A DNA stretch of 64,000 bases, taken from NCBI GenBank assembly GCA_029821755.1, contig JALGSV010000004.1, positions 310,001 through 374,000 of the forward strand. Reading direction: 5' to 3'. The first letter of the stretch is position 1; each line of letters opens with the position of its first letter. The translations under genes were made by a program, and so were the position numbers. The stretch is from Candidatus Zipacnadum vermilionense (GTDB lineage Bacteria; Armatimonadota; Zipacnadia; Zipacnadales; Zipacnadaceae). The notes under the pieces are model-generated. The model did not search any database, was not told the DNA's origin, and was given only the letters and a program-made list of their open reading frames with translations. Below are positions 53,401 through 61,567 of the stretch, piece by piece.

Positions 53401-53756
53401 AGGCTTCCTTCAGCGCTGGCCCCGCCTCCCAGCCAGTACTCGAGGCCCTCGCCGCCCAGGCCGGTAGCCCCGCCCTTGCTACGCAGCTCTTCGGCCTGTC
53501 ACCCTCCCCGGTTCGAGCCGGGGCTGCCCTGGTCGGGGGCGAACAACGCCTCTGGCTCATCAACCAGACCCCCGACCCGCAGACGGTCCTGGTCGGTGGC
53601 CTGGGCGCCTTGGCGCAGGCGCCCCTCCGGCGCTTCCTTGGCACGGAACCGCTGGCCTCTCCGATCGAGGCCACCGCGACCGTCGCTCGCGAGGTTTTGT
53701 GCCTGGAATTGGAGCCCTACGAGGTCTGTGAGGTGAATCTGGGCCAGCGCCCGTGA
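50415..53756 (+). CDS. Secreted PQQ-type propeller protein with HEAT-like repeats and extra C-terminal domains
   Basis: 1113 residues from ATG 50415 (AAGGAG 8 bases upstream). Signal peptide about 1-24 (ACPAMA-QV). Residues about 27-430 form a PQQ-like propeller (HWPGFRGDGSGIS, CYDADTGALLWQKALE, AFDAATGVERWRTP, SYDPDSGQELWSCRG); it resembles BamB-type and 'PQQ-binding-like' proteins, and no quinone dehydrogenase active site is seen. Residues about 455-690 are HEAT-like repeats (DVCEAAAKALGRQGD, EDLIRALAALQALGEI-like units, AIVRAGAVVALGR). Residues about 700-1113 are a beta-rich region with a helical stretch, unrecognised. It follows the oxidoreductase gene after 68 bases. A periplasmic scaffold or binding protein is possible. 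Confidence 0.82.
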   Translation: MPNNRPLSVLTLACLALFACPAMAQVTTDHWPGFRGDGSGISPSPGLPVHWTATDNVAWKVEVPGDGYSSPIIWGTRLFLTAGMDKTRIVLCYDADTGALLWQKALELPALPRLYGDTGHAPSTPVTDGRRVYAFFEGLGLVALDLDGNLLWTTPLGPFNNMHSEASSPVLYKDSVLLCCDQQAEGFLAAFDAATGVERWRTPRNLGSHWSTPLLIHYQGKPQVVIGAKTVVSYDPDSGQELWSCRGLSPNVVPSPVFGNDLVWASSGRNGPAMALDPGLAGDVSDTAVRMYYPVGGPYVPSPLLYPLLMLPGDNGHVRFLSPRGEVVAELRLKGHFFASPLGAEQRIYWTSQSGDTYVLDASGLTSPRYEAKVLAVNSLGEKCQASPAVARGRLYLRTEQHLYCLAGADAATDPVAPPVPAASFRELRERYAQHPAATGPDVAVRIQVVEAMAPLPDPQAVPFLLEATLKDPHWDVCEAAAKALGRQGDGAIPGLRSLVADRRPFIRIIAAQELGQLTAAAAVPELVKELQEADALSRLAALQALGEITRAHPEQTGDTVPALLAALQDPEAIVRAGAVVALGRAPIPPGDLRGAAVRALLDALTDHSPLVTATAQRVLAGPYQVPQEVIMQDVVLYGAQRPAAVVEHLTAGPVRLKFQDGELRYLYVGDREIVRRVYFAVRDSRWDTVMPEFTRTEVERTDGGFRLNFAARSRNDITDYTWTGEILGTADGKITFRVSGAAGSDFDSPRVGLNVLFGSDSLAGLPYETTDAAGQTTPGVFPVPVSPSLLTGKWTRLAYQTDTGLQIACQVTGADFGMEDQRNFGDSSYKAYSALPYKYPRIPQDENQEEVLELSVTGPTPAAPSPGPVRVLVRAARPDRVFPRLTPPPDAAEIADFLQINGKPDDYRAARALTMPFNPAAHMPDEDTFMENLTALTAQVASVRAIAPQATVKVGPINFDSPYPRPAPDARRQGRFAAAWAAAAYLELVQAGVREASFSAGPASQPVLEALAAQAGSPALATQLFGLSPSPVRAGAALVGGEQRLWLINQTPDPQTVLVGGLGALAQAPLRRFLGTEPLASPIEATATVAREVLCLELEPYEVCEVNLGQRP

Positions 53757-53765
53757 GGTACCATC

Positions 53766-54455
53766 ATGCCCGGAATCAATGACATCAAGCAGGATTACGT
53801 GACCGCAGAGACCCTCGACGCGGAACTGGACCGTTGGATGACCGAGGTCGCGCCCTACCAATGGCGACCCGTCCCGCCGCTCACTCCGGCGAACGCGGCG
53901 TTGCTGGTCGTGGACATGAACCGCCCCTTCGTGGAGCCCGGCTGCCTCCTCACCGTCCCCAGCGCTCAGGCGATCATTCCCCGCCTGGCGGCCTCGATCG
54001 CCGCCTTTCGCCAGGCCGGACGCCCCGTGCTGTGGTTGGTCCAGGGCCATCACTCCCTCGAGCACGACCGCGGCGCTCACCTGGCCGGCTGGTGGCCCAC
54101 CATGATCCAGGCCGGCACCGACGACGTCGCCATGGGCACCGGTCTGGAGCCGCTTCCCGCTGAGAAGATCATTCTCAAGCGCCGCTACAGTGGCTTCTAC
54201 CAGACCGACCTGGAGCTGACCCTGCGCTGTCTGGGAGTAACGGAGGTGGTCCTCGGGGGCGTCCTCACCAACGTCTGCCCCTACGCCACCGCCGTGGACG
54301 CCTTCATGCGCGACCTCTCTGTCTACTACCTCGCCGACGGCACCGCCGCCTTCAACCGCGACTTGCACGTGTACGGCCTGCGCACCATTGCCGCCTGGTG
54401 TGGCGCGGTGGTGACAGTAGGAGAGGTCTGCAGGTGGATGGAAGGCGGGGACTGA
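53766..54455 (+). CDS. Isochorismatase-like cysteine hydrolase
   Basis: 229 residues. The catalytic triad of the superfamily is in place: Asp50 (LLVVDMNRPF), Lys138 (IILKRRYSGF) and Cys171 (GGVLTNVCPYATA). The superfamily includes nicotinamidases, N-carbamoyl-sarcosine amidases and isochorismatases; the long N-terminal extension of about 45 residues and TNVCPYAT do not settle the substrate. It begins nine bases after the stop of the PQQ/HEAT gene, and its stop overlaps the GNAT start by one base (TGATG), so all three are co-transcribed. Confidence 0.9.
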   Translation: MPGINDIKQDYVTAETLDAELDRWMTEVAPYQWRPVPPLTPANAALLVVDMNRPFVEPGCLLTVPSAQAIIPRLAASIAAFRQAGRPVLWLVQGHHSLEHDRGAHLAGWWPTMIQAGTDDVAMGTGLEPLPAEKIILKRRYSGFYQTDLELTLRCLGVTEVVLGGVLTNVCPYATAVDAFMRDLSVYYLADGTAAFNRDLHVYGLRTIAAWCGAVVTVGEVCRWMEGGD

Positions 54456-55294
54456 TGCTGGCGATCCGCACCATGACCGCTACCGACGTGCCGCTGGGGA
54501 TGGCCCTCAAGCGCGAGGCCGGCTGGAACCAGACCGAGGCCGACTGGCGACGCTTCCTGGCCCTGGAGCCCACCGGCTGCTTTGTGGCCGAATACGCCGG
54601 CGCGCCCTGCGGCACCACCACCACCTGCGTCCTGGGCGAGGTCGCCTGGATTGCCATGGTCCTGGTCTCCGCAGCGATGCGCGGCAAAGGCATCGGCACG
54701 GCGCTGATGGCCCACGCGCTGGCCTACCTTGACGCCCGCCGTGTCCCGTCCGTCCGCCTCGACGCCACACCCGCCGGCCGCCCGCTTTACGAGAAGCTGG
54801 GCTTTGTGGCCGAGTACGAGGTAGTGCGGTGGAGCGGGGAGCCGGAGATCGCGATCGAGGAAGCTCGGGCGCAGCCTTACGGGAAGGACTACCTGGCGCC
54901 GCTGGCGACCCTTGACCGACGGGCCACCGGCGCCGATCGTACCCGGCTTCTCGCCGCCCTGGCCCGGGAGTGGCCGGAGGCCGCCTGGCTGACCACCGAC
55001 CGTGGCGAGCTTACCGCCTACCTGATGGCTCGCGCCGGCGAGCGCGCCGTCGAAATCGGCCCTTGCATCACCGACCGCGCGGGCGACGGCCGTGCCCTGC
55101 TTACCCCCGCTCTCGCCCTCCGCCGCGGACAGGCGGTCATGGTGGACGTCCCTCGTGACAATCACCCGGCCACCGCCCTGGTGCAAGCCGCCGGTCTCAC
55201 CGAGCAGCGCGCCTTCACTCGCATGTGCCGCGGCAAACCCGTCTGCGACCATCCGGAGATGATCTGGGCCTCCTCAGGTGCCGAGAAGGGCTGA
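54455..55294 (+). CDS. GNAT-family acetyltransferase with second C-terminal domain
   Basis: 279 residues from the ATG at 54455, overlapping the previous stop codon; translation is probably coupled. Residues 1 to about 130 are a GNAT domain: the acetyl-CoA site reads AAMRGKGIGTALMAHALAY, and GRPLYEKLGFVAEYEV closes it. Residues about 150-279 are a second, GNAT-like half of the YitH type (YLMARAGERAVEIGPCI, DVPRDNHPATALVQAAGL). It should transfer an acyl group to an amine; the substrate is unknown. Confidence 0.88.
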   Translation: MLAIRTMTATDVPLGMALKREAGWNQTEADWRRFLALEPTGCFVAEYAGAPCGTTTTCVLGEVAWIAMVLVSAAMRGKGIGTALMAHALAYLDARRVPSVRLDATPAGRPLYEKLGFVAEYEVVRWSGEPEIAIEEARAQPYGKDYLAPLATLDRRATGADRTRLLAALAREWPEAAWLTTDRGELTAYLMARAGERAVEIGPCITDRAGDGRALLTPALALRRGQAVMVDVPRDNHPATALVQAAGLTEQRAFTRMCRGKPVCDHPEMIWASSGAEKG

Positions 55295-55298
55295 GGCG

Positions 55299-55514
55299 TC
55301 AGCCGGCCACCGGCTTCCCCCCTCGCCGCTTGCCGACAGCCGCTGTCCCCACTATGATCCCCAGGCCCGCCACCACGCCGATGATCGGCCTCAACCAGCC
55401 AGGCATCGCCGTCCCCTCACCACTCACTGCCCCTCCGGTCAGGTCGCCGAATATGGAATATCTGACTGAAGGGGCCTGCGAAAGCGACCGGTCAGCCATG
55501 TGCTCCATCTCCAT
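55299..55514 (-). CDS. Small single-helix membrane protein
   Basis: 71 residues with a good ribosome site (GGGAGG six bases before the ATG at 55514). One transmembrane helix near the C-terminus (about 43-61; IIGVVAGLGIIVGTAAVG) followed by a basic tail KRRGGKP. The N-terminal half is polar. No known family. It converges with the GNAT gene, ending four bases after it. The helix plus basic tail is reminiscent of C-terminal sorting signals, but the protein is too short for a sorted enzyme. Confidence 0.5.
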   Translation of the reverse strand: MEMEHMADRSLSQAPSVRYSIFGDLTGGAVSGEGTAMPGWLRPIIGVVAGLGIIVGTAAVGKRRGGKPVAG

Positions 55515-55626
55515 GGCGAACCTCCCTGGCGGCGGGCCTCCCAGGTCACCGGATCCCGCTACCGAAGCGCGAGGTTAGATATCCCACTCGTTGTCAGACC
55601 GCCCGCGCCCTACAGAGGGGGCACTC

Positions 55627-57570
55627 CTACGCAGACCTTCCCCCTCCCGCGAACCTCGGCATTCCCGCCAGCCGCCGCATGACTACCTCCGCCAGAGCGG
55701 TCCGGTCCGCCCTCACGTAGAGGGGAAGATGCTCCACCGGGTACTCCTGCTCCGCCAGCCACTGCGGCCCGCTCAGGGACCCGCCGCCCCACGGGTCCAG
55801 CCACTCTCCCTCCGGCAGATAGACTCTGCGGCGCGACTCGAGCGTGATCACCGGCGCGACCAGCAGGCTCTCCCCCACCAGAAACTGGTCGTAGATCGGG
55901 TAAGTCTCCGCGTCGCCCGGCCACTGTAGGAACAGCGGACGTACCATCGGCTGGCCCTCGGCTACCGCCCGGTCGGCCAGGGCGTCCCAATAGCCGGCGA
56001 GGTCTTCATGCAGGCAGGTGTACTCGCGGGCGAGGTCGACCGTATTGCGGTCGTAGTTCCAGGGGGCCCAGGAGAACTGCATAATCGGCAGTAGGGCGCA
56101 GGCCTGGGTCCAGCGCAGGAACATAGCCGCGCCGGGGAGGGCCAGGTCTGCTTCGCGGGTGCTGATGCGGCCGCCGATCATGTCGGGGATGAGGAAGGGG
56201 TAGCCCAGCAGGCCCTGGGTCAGCCCCAGCGCCAATACGGCCCCCAGGCCGTTGTTGAGCCCCCAAACGGAATCCTTGCCGCCCTCCCGCGCCATTATCC
56301 CGCTGGCCTGGGTCAACCACTCCGTGCGGGTCTCAACCAGGTCGTAGAAATGGTCGTGGAAGAACTGTACATACAGGTCGCAATACCTGGCAGGCGTAGT
56401 AAGCAGGTGGAAACCGCGGTCGGCGCCGGTGGGCTGGTAGCGCAGGTCGCCGCCGTCCATCTTGAAGCCGTCAAAGCCGTGCTCGTCCCTCAGGCGGCGC
56501 AGGCGAGTGGCGTACTCGTCCGCCGCCGCCGGATTGGAGAAGTCCACCAGCCCGGCCGGGCCGTGCCACCAGCGCATCATCGCCGGCCGCCGTCGGGTGG
56601 CATCCATCACCATGTACCCGGTGTCGTATTCCTCGGAGAAGGTCGCGGTGTCCTCATTGACAAAGGGGCAGGTCCACAGCGTAGCGTGGTACCCGAGGGC
56701 ATGAATCTCGTCCACCATACCGGTGGGGTCGGGGAACTTGCTGCGGTCGAAGCGCAGGTCGCCGTGGCCGGTCTCCCAGCGCTCGTCCACCTGCACGACA
56801 TGGCAGGGGAAGTCGTAGCGCCGAATGTCACGGGCCAAATGGAGGGTCTGTTCCTGGGTGATGGAGTGACCGTACTGGGTCCAGGTGCTGAAGATGGGCC
56901 GAGTGAAGGACTCGCGACCCGGCCGGCGGCGGGGCGCGCCGAGCAGGGAGATGGCAGTCCGGCGGGTCTGCTCGATATCGCTGCCTGCGATCAGGTGAAA
57001 GCGGCTCTGCATCGTGTCGACGACGCCCCAGGAGATCAAGCCGCTGTCGCCGGTGTTGAACTCCAGGCGCATCGTCTCGCGAGTGGGCACCAACAGCCCC
57101 AGGCCGGAGGAGGTCAGCCACAGGGGAGAGCGGGTATTGGAGGCGGAGCAAGGGTCGAGCGTGATCTCACCGGTCTCCAGGGGCCAGAACATCGGCTCAT
57201 GGTGGCCGAAGCCGTACCAGTGTCCCGCGGGAGCCAGGGCGAGGGTCTGCTGCAGCGCCTGGCCCGGTGAGTTTTCCGTGACGCTCCAGAGAACGGTCAG
57301 CAGGTCACCGGCCAGCTCCAAGTCCACCGCACACTCCACGCCACCGCCCGTACGGACCACCAGGCGAGCGACGCCTGCCGCAAGGTCGTGGCTAACGATC
57401 TCCTCCAGGGAATCCCAGCGTCCGGCGCGACGCAGGGCAAAAGGCGCTTGGTCAGGCCTGCCGACAAGCCCGGGCTCGCCCAGCAGCCTCCCCTCTCGCC
57501 ACAGACGCAGGGCGAAGGGGCGGTCGGTGATCTCGAGACGGCAGGAGCCGGAGCTAACGGTCAAAGGCAT
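55627..57570 (-). CDS. GH31 glycoside hydrolase (NET37/MYORG-like branch)
   Basis: 647 residues from the ATG at 57570 (GGAGGT 10 bases upstream); the longer open frame upstream has no support. The nucleophile motif HGFDGFKMDGGDLRY (Asp372) is the GH31 KxDGG form. The later segment GLTQGLLGYPFLIPDMIGG is characteristic of the branch that contains NET37/MYORG rather than YicI or acid alpha-glucosidase. The acid/base is probably Asp in GGKDSVWGLNN (inference by position). No signal peptide. Specificity in that branch can be for alpha-galactosides or other alpha-linked sugars. Divergent from the secreted protein at 57697 with only 126 bases between. Confidence 0.88.
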   Translation of the reverse strand: MPLTVSSGSCRLEITDRPFALRLWREGRLLGEPGLVGRPDQAPFALRRAGRWDSLEEIVSHDLAAGVARLVVRTGGGVECAVDLELAGDLLTVLWSVTENSPGQALQQTLALAPAGHWYGFGHHEPMFWPLETGEITLDPCSASNTRSPLWLTSSGLGLLVPTRETMRLEFNTGDSGLISWGVVDTMQSRFHLIAGSDIEQTRRTAISLLGAPRRRPGRESFTRPIFSTWTQYGHSITQEQTLHLARDIRRYDFPCHVVQVDERWETGHGDLRFDRSKFPDPTGMVDEIHALGYHATLWTCPFVNEDTATFSEEYDTGYMVMDATRRRPAMMRWWHGPAGLVDFSNPAAADEYATRLRRLRDEHGFDGFKMDGGDLRYQPTGADRGFHLLTTPARYCDLYVQFFHDHFYDLVETRTEWLTQASGIMAREGGKDSVWGLNNGLGAVLALGLTQGLLGYPFLIPDMIGGRISTREADLALPGAAMFLRWTQACALLPIMQFSWAPWNYDRNTVDLAREYTCLHEDLAGYWDALADRAVAEGQPMVRPLFLQWPGDAETYPIYDQFLVGESLLVAPVITLESRRRVYLPEGEWLDPWGGGSLSGPQWLAEQEYPVEHLPLYVRADRTALAEVVMRRLAGMPRFAGGGRSA

Positions 57571-57696
57571 CGCGGACGAAACCTCCCTGAGATGGTGCGG
57601 TGCCGCGGTAGTTCCCGGCCCCGCGAGGCGACACCTCCACAGGGCCGAGAAGAGGTCCTGACGCCAGGTAGCGGGAATCTCGGCGAGGTGAATGCC

Positions 57697-59274
57697 ATGC
57701 GCCGATGTCGACTTATCGCTGCGCTCAGCGCCCTGCTTTGGGCGGGAACGCTGGGCCACTCCCTCGCTGACAAGGAGCCGCTGAAGATGCCGCTACAAGC
57801 CGATTACACTGTAGACATTGCCGCCGCCGGGAAGCCGGGGCAGTTTGCGCTGGAGGCCCCCGCGGCGGGGACGGCGACGGTCCTGGTGCGGGGGCTGTCG
57901 CTGGGTGGGTTTGTGGAGGTCAAGGTCAACGGCGGTGCCCCGGCCGGGCTGGAGTTGCTGGCCACCGGGGGGCTGCTGCAGGGCCACGCCGACAGCGCGC
58001 TGGTCACCGCCCAGTTGAAGGCCGGAATGAACGAGGTCACGGTCGCCGAGAGCGACGGGGCACAGGTGGTGCACGTGCCGGGCACTCAGCATTGGTTCGG
58101 CGCCGCAACCGAGGCGGGCGGCCGGCCGGTGTTCTCCCTGGACCTGCAGCAACTGCTGACCGTGGAGAAGGAGTACTCGGTCAACGTGTACTATGGGCCG
58201 GAGTGGGACCATTTCCTGTGGTTCAGCGGGCGCTGGGACCGGTACTACGGGGAGGTGTACGCCAGCGCGGCCCGGAAGGTCTGCGGGAGTACCGGGGCTG
58301 GGGCGGCGACGCTAGCCTATACGCTCGAGTATCCGGAGCGCAATCTGGTGATGCCTACCAGCATCACGCTGGAACCGGAGCCGATGACCGGGGCCTATAC
58401 GCTGCGCGTGCGGCAGGTGCTGCGAGCGGTGGGCGAGCCGAGCTGGGGGGACAACCTGGAGTTCCTGCACGTGGTCATCAACCCCACCTACGGGCTGGAC
58501 TGGCAGGACGGCGTGCCTGATTACACCTGGTACCGGAGCCAGCGAGAGGACGCCCCGGATGCGCTGCCAGGGACTCATACCGGCATGTGCCGTTTTGACG
58601 ACAACTCGGCGCGGACCTACCCCTACCACTCCAGCACCACCGATCCCACCAAGGTGACCATGGCCGGGCAGCACCACACCGGGGCCGCCGAGCCCCTGGA
58701 GGCTGTTAACACCATCGGCGGCTTCTTCACCAAGACGGGCGTGGGTTCGTGCGGATGGGTGTTCCACCAGTACAAAGCCTCCTGGCGCCAGGATGCAAGC
58801 CCGCTGCATGGCCACTGCGGGGACGGGGCGGACAACCACTTCCTGCTCTTCTGGAATGAGCTGTTCACACCACTGGGGATGAAAGCCGGCGACGAGCTGG
58901 AGGTGGAGTACAGCCTGACCATGCTGCCCAGTGAGGTGCTGCGGGAGGACATCGAGGACCTCAACGAGGCGGACCTGTTCCACTTCGGCAAGGAGAAGGA
59001 GCAGAAGTCGGAGATCACCGGCTGGGTGGGCACCAAACAGGCGGTGGGCTTGCGGCGCAGCGACGGATCGCTGATCTTGCTGGGGATCGGGCGGGAGCCA
59101 GGGCGGCTGCCGGTGCCGACGGGTACGCAGGCGCAAGCGCGCCGCATCTGCCGCTCCTTCGACTTGATCCGGCCGCAGGTGCAGGACCTGCAGATCACCG
59201 AGGGATCGGTGGAGGTCAAGCCGAGGTGGGTCACGATCGTGGACTGCGGCTCGGCGTTGCGGTGGCCCAAGTAG
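57697..59274 (+). CDS. Secreted protein of unknown function
   Basis: 525 residues from ATG 57697 (GAGGTG 7 bases upstream). Signal peptide about 1-24 (GTLGHSLA-DK). The body is beta-rich with few cysteines: ADYTVDIAAAGKPGQFAL, WDHFLWFSGRWDRYYGEVY, TLEYPERNLVMPTSITLEP, GMCRFDDNSARTYPYHSS, ADNHFLLFWNELFTPLGMK. I do not recognise a family. It lies between GH31 and the DUF6259-type gene, so an envelope or extracellular role in carbohydrate use is likely but unproven. Confidence 0.75.
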   Translation: MRRCRLIAALSALLWAGTLGHSLADKEPLKMPLQADYTVDIAAAGKPGQFALEAPAAGTATVLVRGLSLGGFVEVKVNGGAPAGLELLATGGLLQGHADSALVTAQLKAGMNEVTVAESDGAQVVHVPGTQHWFGAATEAGGRPVFSLDLQQLLTVEKEYSVNVYYGPEWDHFLWFSGRWDRYYGEVYASAARKVCGSTGAGAATLAYTLEYPERNLVMPTSITLEPEPMTGAYTLRVRQVLRAVGEPSWGDNLEFLHVVINPTYGLDWQDGVPDYTWYRSQREDAPDALPGTHTGMCRFDDNSARTYPYHSSTTDPTKVTMAGQHHTGAAEPLEAVNTIGGFFTKTGVGSCGWVFHQYKASWRQDASPLHGHCGDGADNHFLLFWNELFTPLGMKAGDELEVEYSLTMLPSEVLREDIEDLNEADLFHFGKEKEQKSEITGWVGTKQAVGLRRSDGSLILLGIGREPGRLPVPTGTQAQARRICRSFDLIRPQVQDLQITEGSVEVKPRWVTIVDCGSALRWPK

Positions 59275-59279
59275 AGGAG

Positions 59280-59328
59280 CCTCACCCCCCTGTCCCCCTC
59301 TCCCTCGTTTCGCTCGGGAGGAGGGGGG
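59280..59328. repeat. CCTCACCCCCCT...GGAGGAGGGGGG palindromic repeat
   Basis: Right after the stop of the secreted protein: CCTCACCCCCCTGTCCCCCT, CTCCCTCGTTTCGCTCGGGA and GGAGGGGGG. Same family as 32192-32229 and 35050-35085. Between here and 59529 nothing else is recognised. Confidence 0.6.
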
Positions 59329-59529
59329 CCCTCGGAAGGGAGATCGCTCCGGGGAACGAGGTGGCGGGGAGCTGTCGCACGAGGCGTGGTTGGCCGGAGA
59401 GACAGAGACCACTTGAGCGCAGGAGAAGGGCGGGATTGCCCGCCCCACGCGGAGGGGAGCCAGGCCACCGCCACCCTGCACCGGCGAGACGTCGGTGCCA
59501 TCGGGAGAGAGGCCTTGCCGCGCAGACCC

Positions 59530-61560
59530 TCAGCGGAACAATATCACCGCGACGTCCTCCGGAGCCAGGGGAGCGTCCCCGGAGAGACGTCCGGCGGGAG
59601 TCTCGATGGTGGTGAGGGACTTCCCAGGCCAGGAGAGGGATAGCTCCTGGGGCTCGGAGGTCGGGTTCCATACGGCTACGGCGCAGCCGGCCTCGGACTC
59701 AAAGGCCCGTGCTACCAGCGCGGGATTAGTTATCTCTAGCGGCTCGGTTTCGAGAAATCTCCCCCGCAGCAGGATTGCCGCGTGTTTGCGGCGGAGGCGG
59801 TTGAGGGCGGCGAGGCGCGCCACGAAGGCGGGGGCTAGGTCGGTGAGAACCTCGCATTGCTGGCGCGGGGCGAGGAAGAAGCGGTAGCCCATGACGAAGG
59901 AGTAATGGAGTTGCTCGTAGTTCTCCCGCGCCATGTACTGGGTGCAGAGGATGTCCTCGGGAAAGGTGTAGCGGTACATCTCCCCAAAGTGTTGATCCCC
60001 GTAGAAGAATCCCAAACCGAAGGGTAACGTGAAGTCGTAGTACTGGAGGATCACATCGGCGATGTACTCTCCGCCGAGGGCGAGGTCCTCACTCTTGGCC
60101 TTGACCAGGTCGCGGGCTTGGCGCGATAGCTCGGTCTTGCCCGGGCCGCAGGAGAAGGCAGGGCTAGGATGACCGTGGCGCTCGTCGAAGCAGAGGAAGG
60201 AACTGGGACCGCCGGCGACCTGATCGAGGAAGACGCAGTCTACACCCCAGTCCAGGCCGCGCTGTACGCAGCGGAGCACCTGCCTTTGCCAGGGCTCGGT
60301 GGCGATGCAGGCGTTGATGAGCTGGAAACGCTCGTTCATGCCGATGATCGAGCCGTGGCTGGGCCAGGTGAAGATGTCTACGAAGGGATTGCCGTAGGGA
60401 CCCTTGATGGCGCAGAACTCGCCGTGCTGGGCGTAGAACTCGGAGTTCGGGGACATCTGGATGAAGTGGAAGTACAGGACCATCCGATAGCCATCGCTCT
60501 GCACGCGGCGGAAGTTCTCCACCAGCGCAGCCTCCCCGCCGAGGCGGTCGCTAGCGAGGAAGTCGGGCAGCATGTTGTCGTGGCCACCGTGGGACCAGCC
60601 GGTGAGCTTGACGACGTCGATGTCACCGGTGCGGGCGGCGGCGGCGATCTCGCCGATCTGGTCGTAGCGGAATTTGACCCGCCCATGCTGGTGCATCATC
60701 ACCACGTCCTGCATGGCCGGCATGTCCCGGACCCAGGCGGGCTTGGAGCGAGAATGGTCCTGGTAGGTGTCGCAGAAAGCGCGGTAGCGGCGGGCGTCGC
60801 GGCGCCAGAGGTCGGCGTGCACGGCCACCACGAAGGGGGCGCTCTGCCAGGTCTCGCCGGGGGCAACAAAGGGATACTTGATGAAGCCGAGCGAGAGGGA
60901 ATCCTCCTCGGACGTGGGCCCAAAGTTGAGGACGGTGTTGGTGGCAGTCGTCTGGAGGGAGGAGTCGTGGGAACCGACGTAGAGGCTGCCAGAGGCGCCA
61001 TACAGGCCGAGCCACTGCATCGAAGCGCGGCCGGGGTAGAAGTCGCGCAGGAAGTTGAAGCGCACACCGCGGACCGGCTGGGCGTTGCGGTCGGCGAGGT
61101 TGCGAAGGGGATCGGAGATGCGGCGACCGGCGGACTCGGGGTAGAGTAGGAAGGCGGCGTCCGGATCGTCACCGAGGTTGCCCAGACCGCCAATCAGGGG
61201 GAACCAGAGCTCGGCGAGGCGCGGGGCAGAGCGGTTGGTGAGACTCGCGGTGAAGGTCAGCTCCTCACCGGAGAGGGTCACCTGGTAGCTCAACTCGGCG
61301 TCCACCGGTCCGCCCTGGAAGTCGACCAGGGAGGAGTAAGTGACCATCAGAGTGTTACCGTCCCGCCGAATCTCCGGGGGGGATTGCTCGGAGGCGCGGA
61401 TGGGGGTCTCCGGGTCATCGTCGGTGGGGTAGATGAGTTGCCAGAGATCGAGACCGGCTTGGGTCACATATTCGCAACCGGTACGGAGGTTGCGCAAGGA
61501 GGCGAGATTGCCGCGCTCATCAAGGGACAGGCTGACGAAGTCGTTGCGGAGTTGGGCCAT
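59530..61560 (-). CDS. DUF6259-type TIM-barrel protein, probable glycoside hydrolase
   Basis: 676 residues from ATG 61560 (AAGGTGAG about 6 bases upstream). An N-terminal beta-sandwich (about 1-270; NDFVSLSLDERGNLASLRNL) leads into a barrel with DIDVVKLTGWSHGGHDNMLP, YRMVLYFHFIQMSPNSEFY, GLDWGVDCVFLDQVAGGPS (Asp in FLDQV is a candidate catalytic residue) and GGEYIADVILQYYDF, then a C-terminal sandwich. This fits DUF6259 proteins, a poorly characterised relative of clan GH-D/GH-A-like hydrolases. No signal peptide. It is seven bases after the metallophosphoesterase gene, and a truncated copy of its 5' end lies at 62749-62928. Confidence 0.78.
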   Translation of the reverse strand: MAQLRNDFVSLSLDERGNLASLRNLRTGCEYVTQAGLDLWQLIYPTDDDPETPIRASEQSPPEIRRDGNTLMVTYSSLVDFQGGPVDAELSYQVTLSGEELTFTASLTNRSAPRLAELWFPLIGGLGNLGDDPDAAFLLYPESAGRRISDPLRNLADRNAQPVRGVRFNFLRDFYPGRASMQWLGLYGASGSLYVGSHDSSLQTTATNTVLNFGPTSEEDSLSLGFIKYPFVAPGETWQSAPFVVAVHADLWRRDARRYRAFCDTYQDHSRSKPAWVRDMPAMQDVVMMHQHGRVKFRYDQIGEIAAAARTGDIDVVKLTGWSHGGHDNMLPDFLASDRLGGEAALVENFRRVQSDGYRMVLYFHFIQMSPNSEFYAQHGEFCAIKGPYGNPFVDIFTWPSHGSIIGMNERFQLINACIATEPWQRQVLRCVQRGLDWGVDCVFLDQVAGGPSSFLCFDERHGHPSPAFSCGPGKTELSRQARDLVKAKSEDLALGGEYIADVILQYYDFTLPFGLGFFYGDQHFGEMYRYTFPEDILCTQYMARENYEQLHYSFVMGYRFFLAPRQQCEVLTDLAPAFVARLAALNRLRRKHAAILLRGRFLETEPLEITNPALVARAFESEAGCAVAVWNPTSEPQELSLSWPGKSLTTIETPAGRLSGDAPLAPEDVAVILFR

Positions 61561-61567
61561 CACGGGC

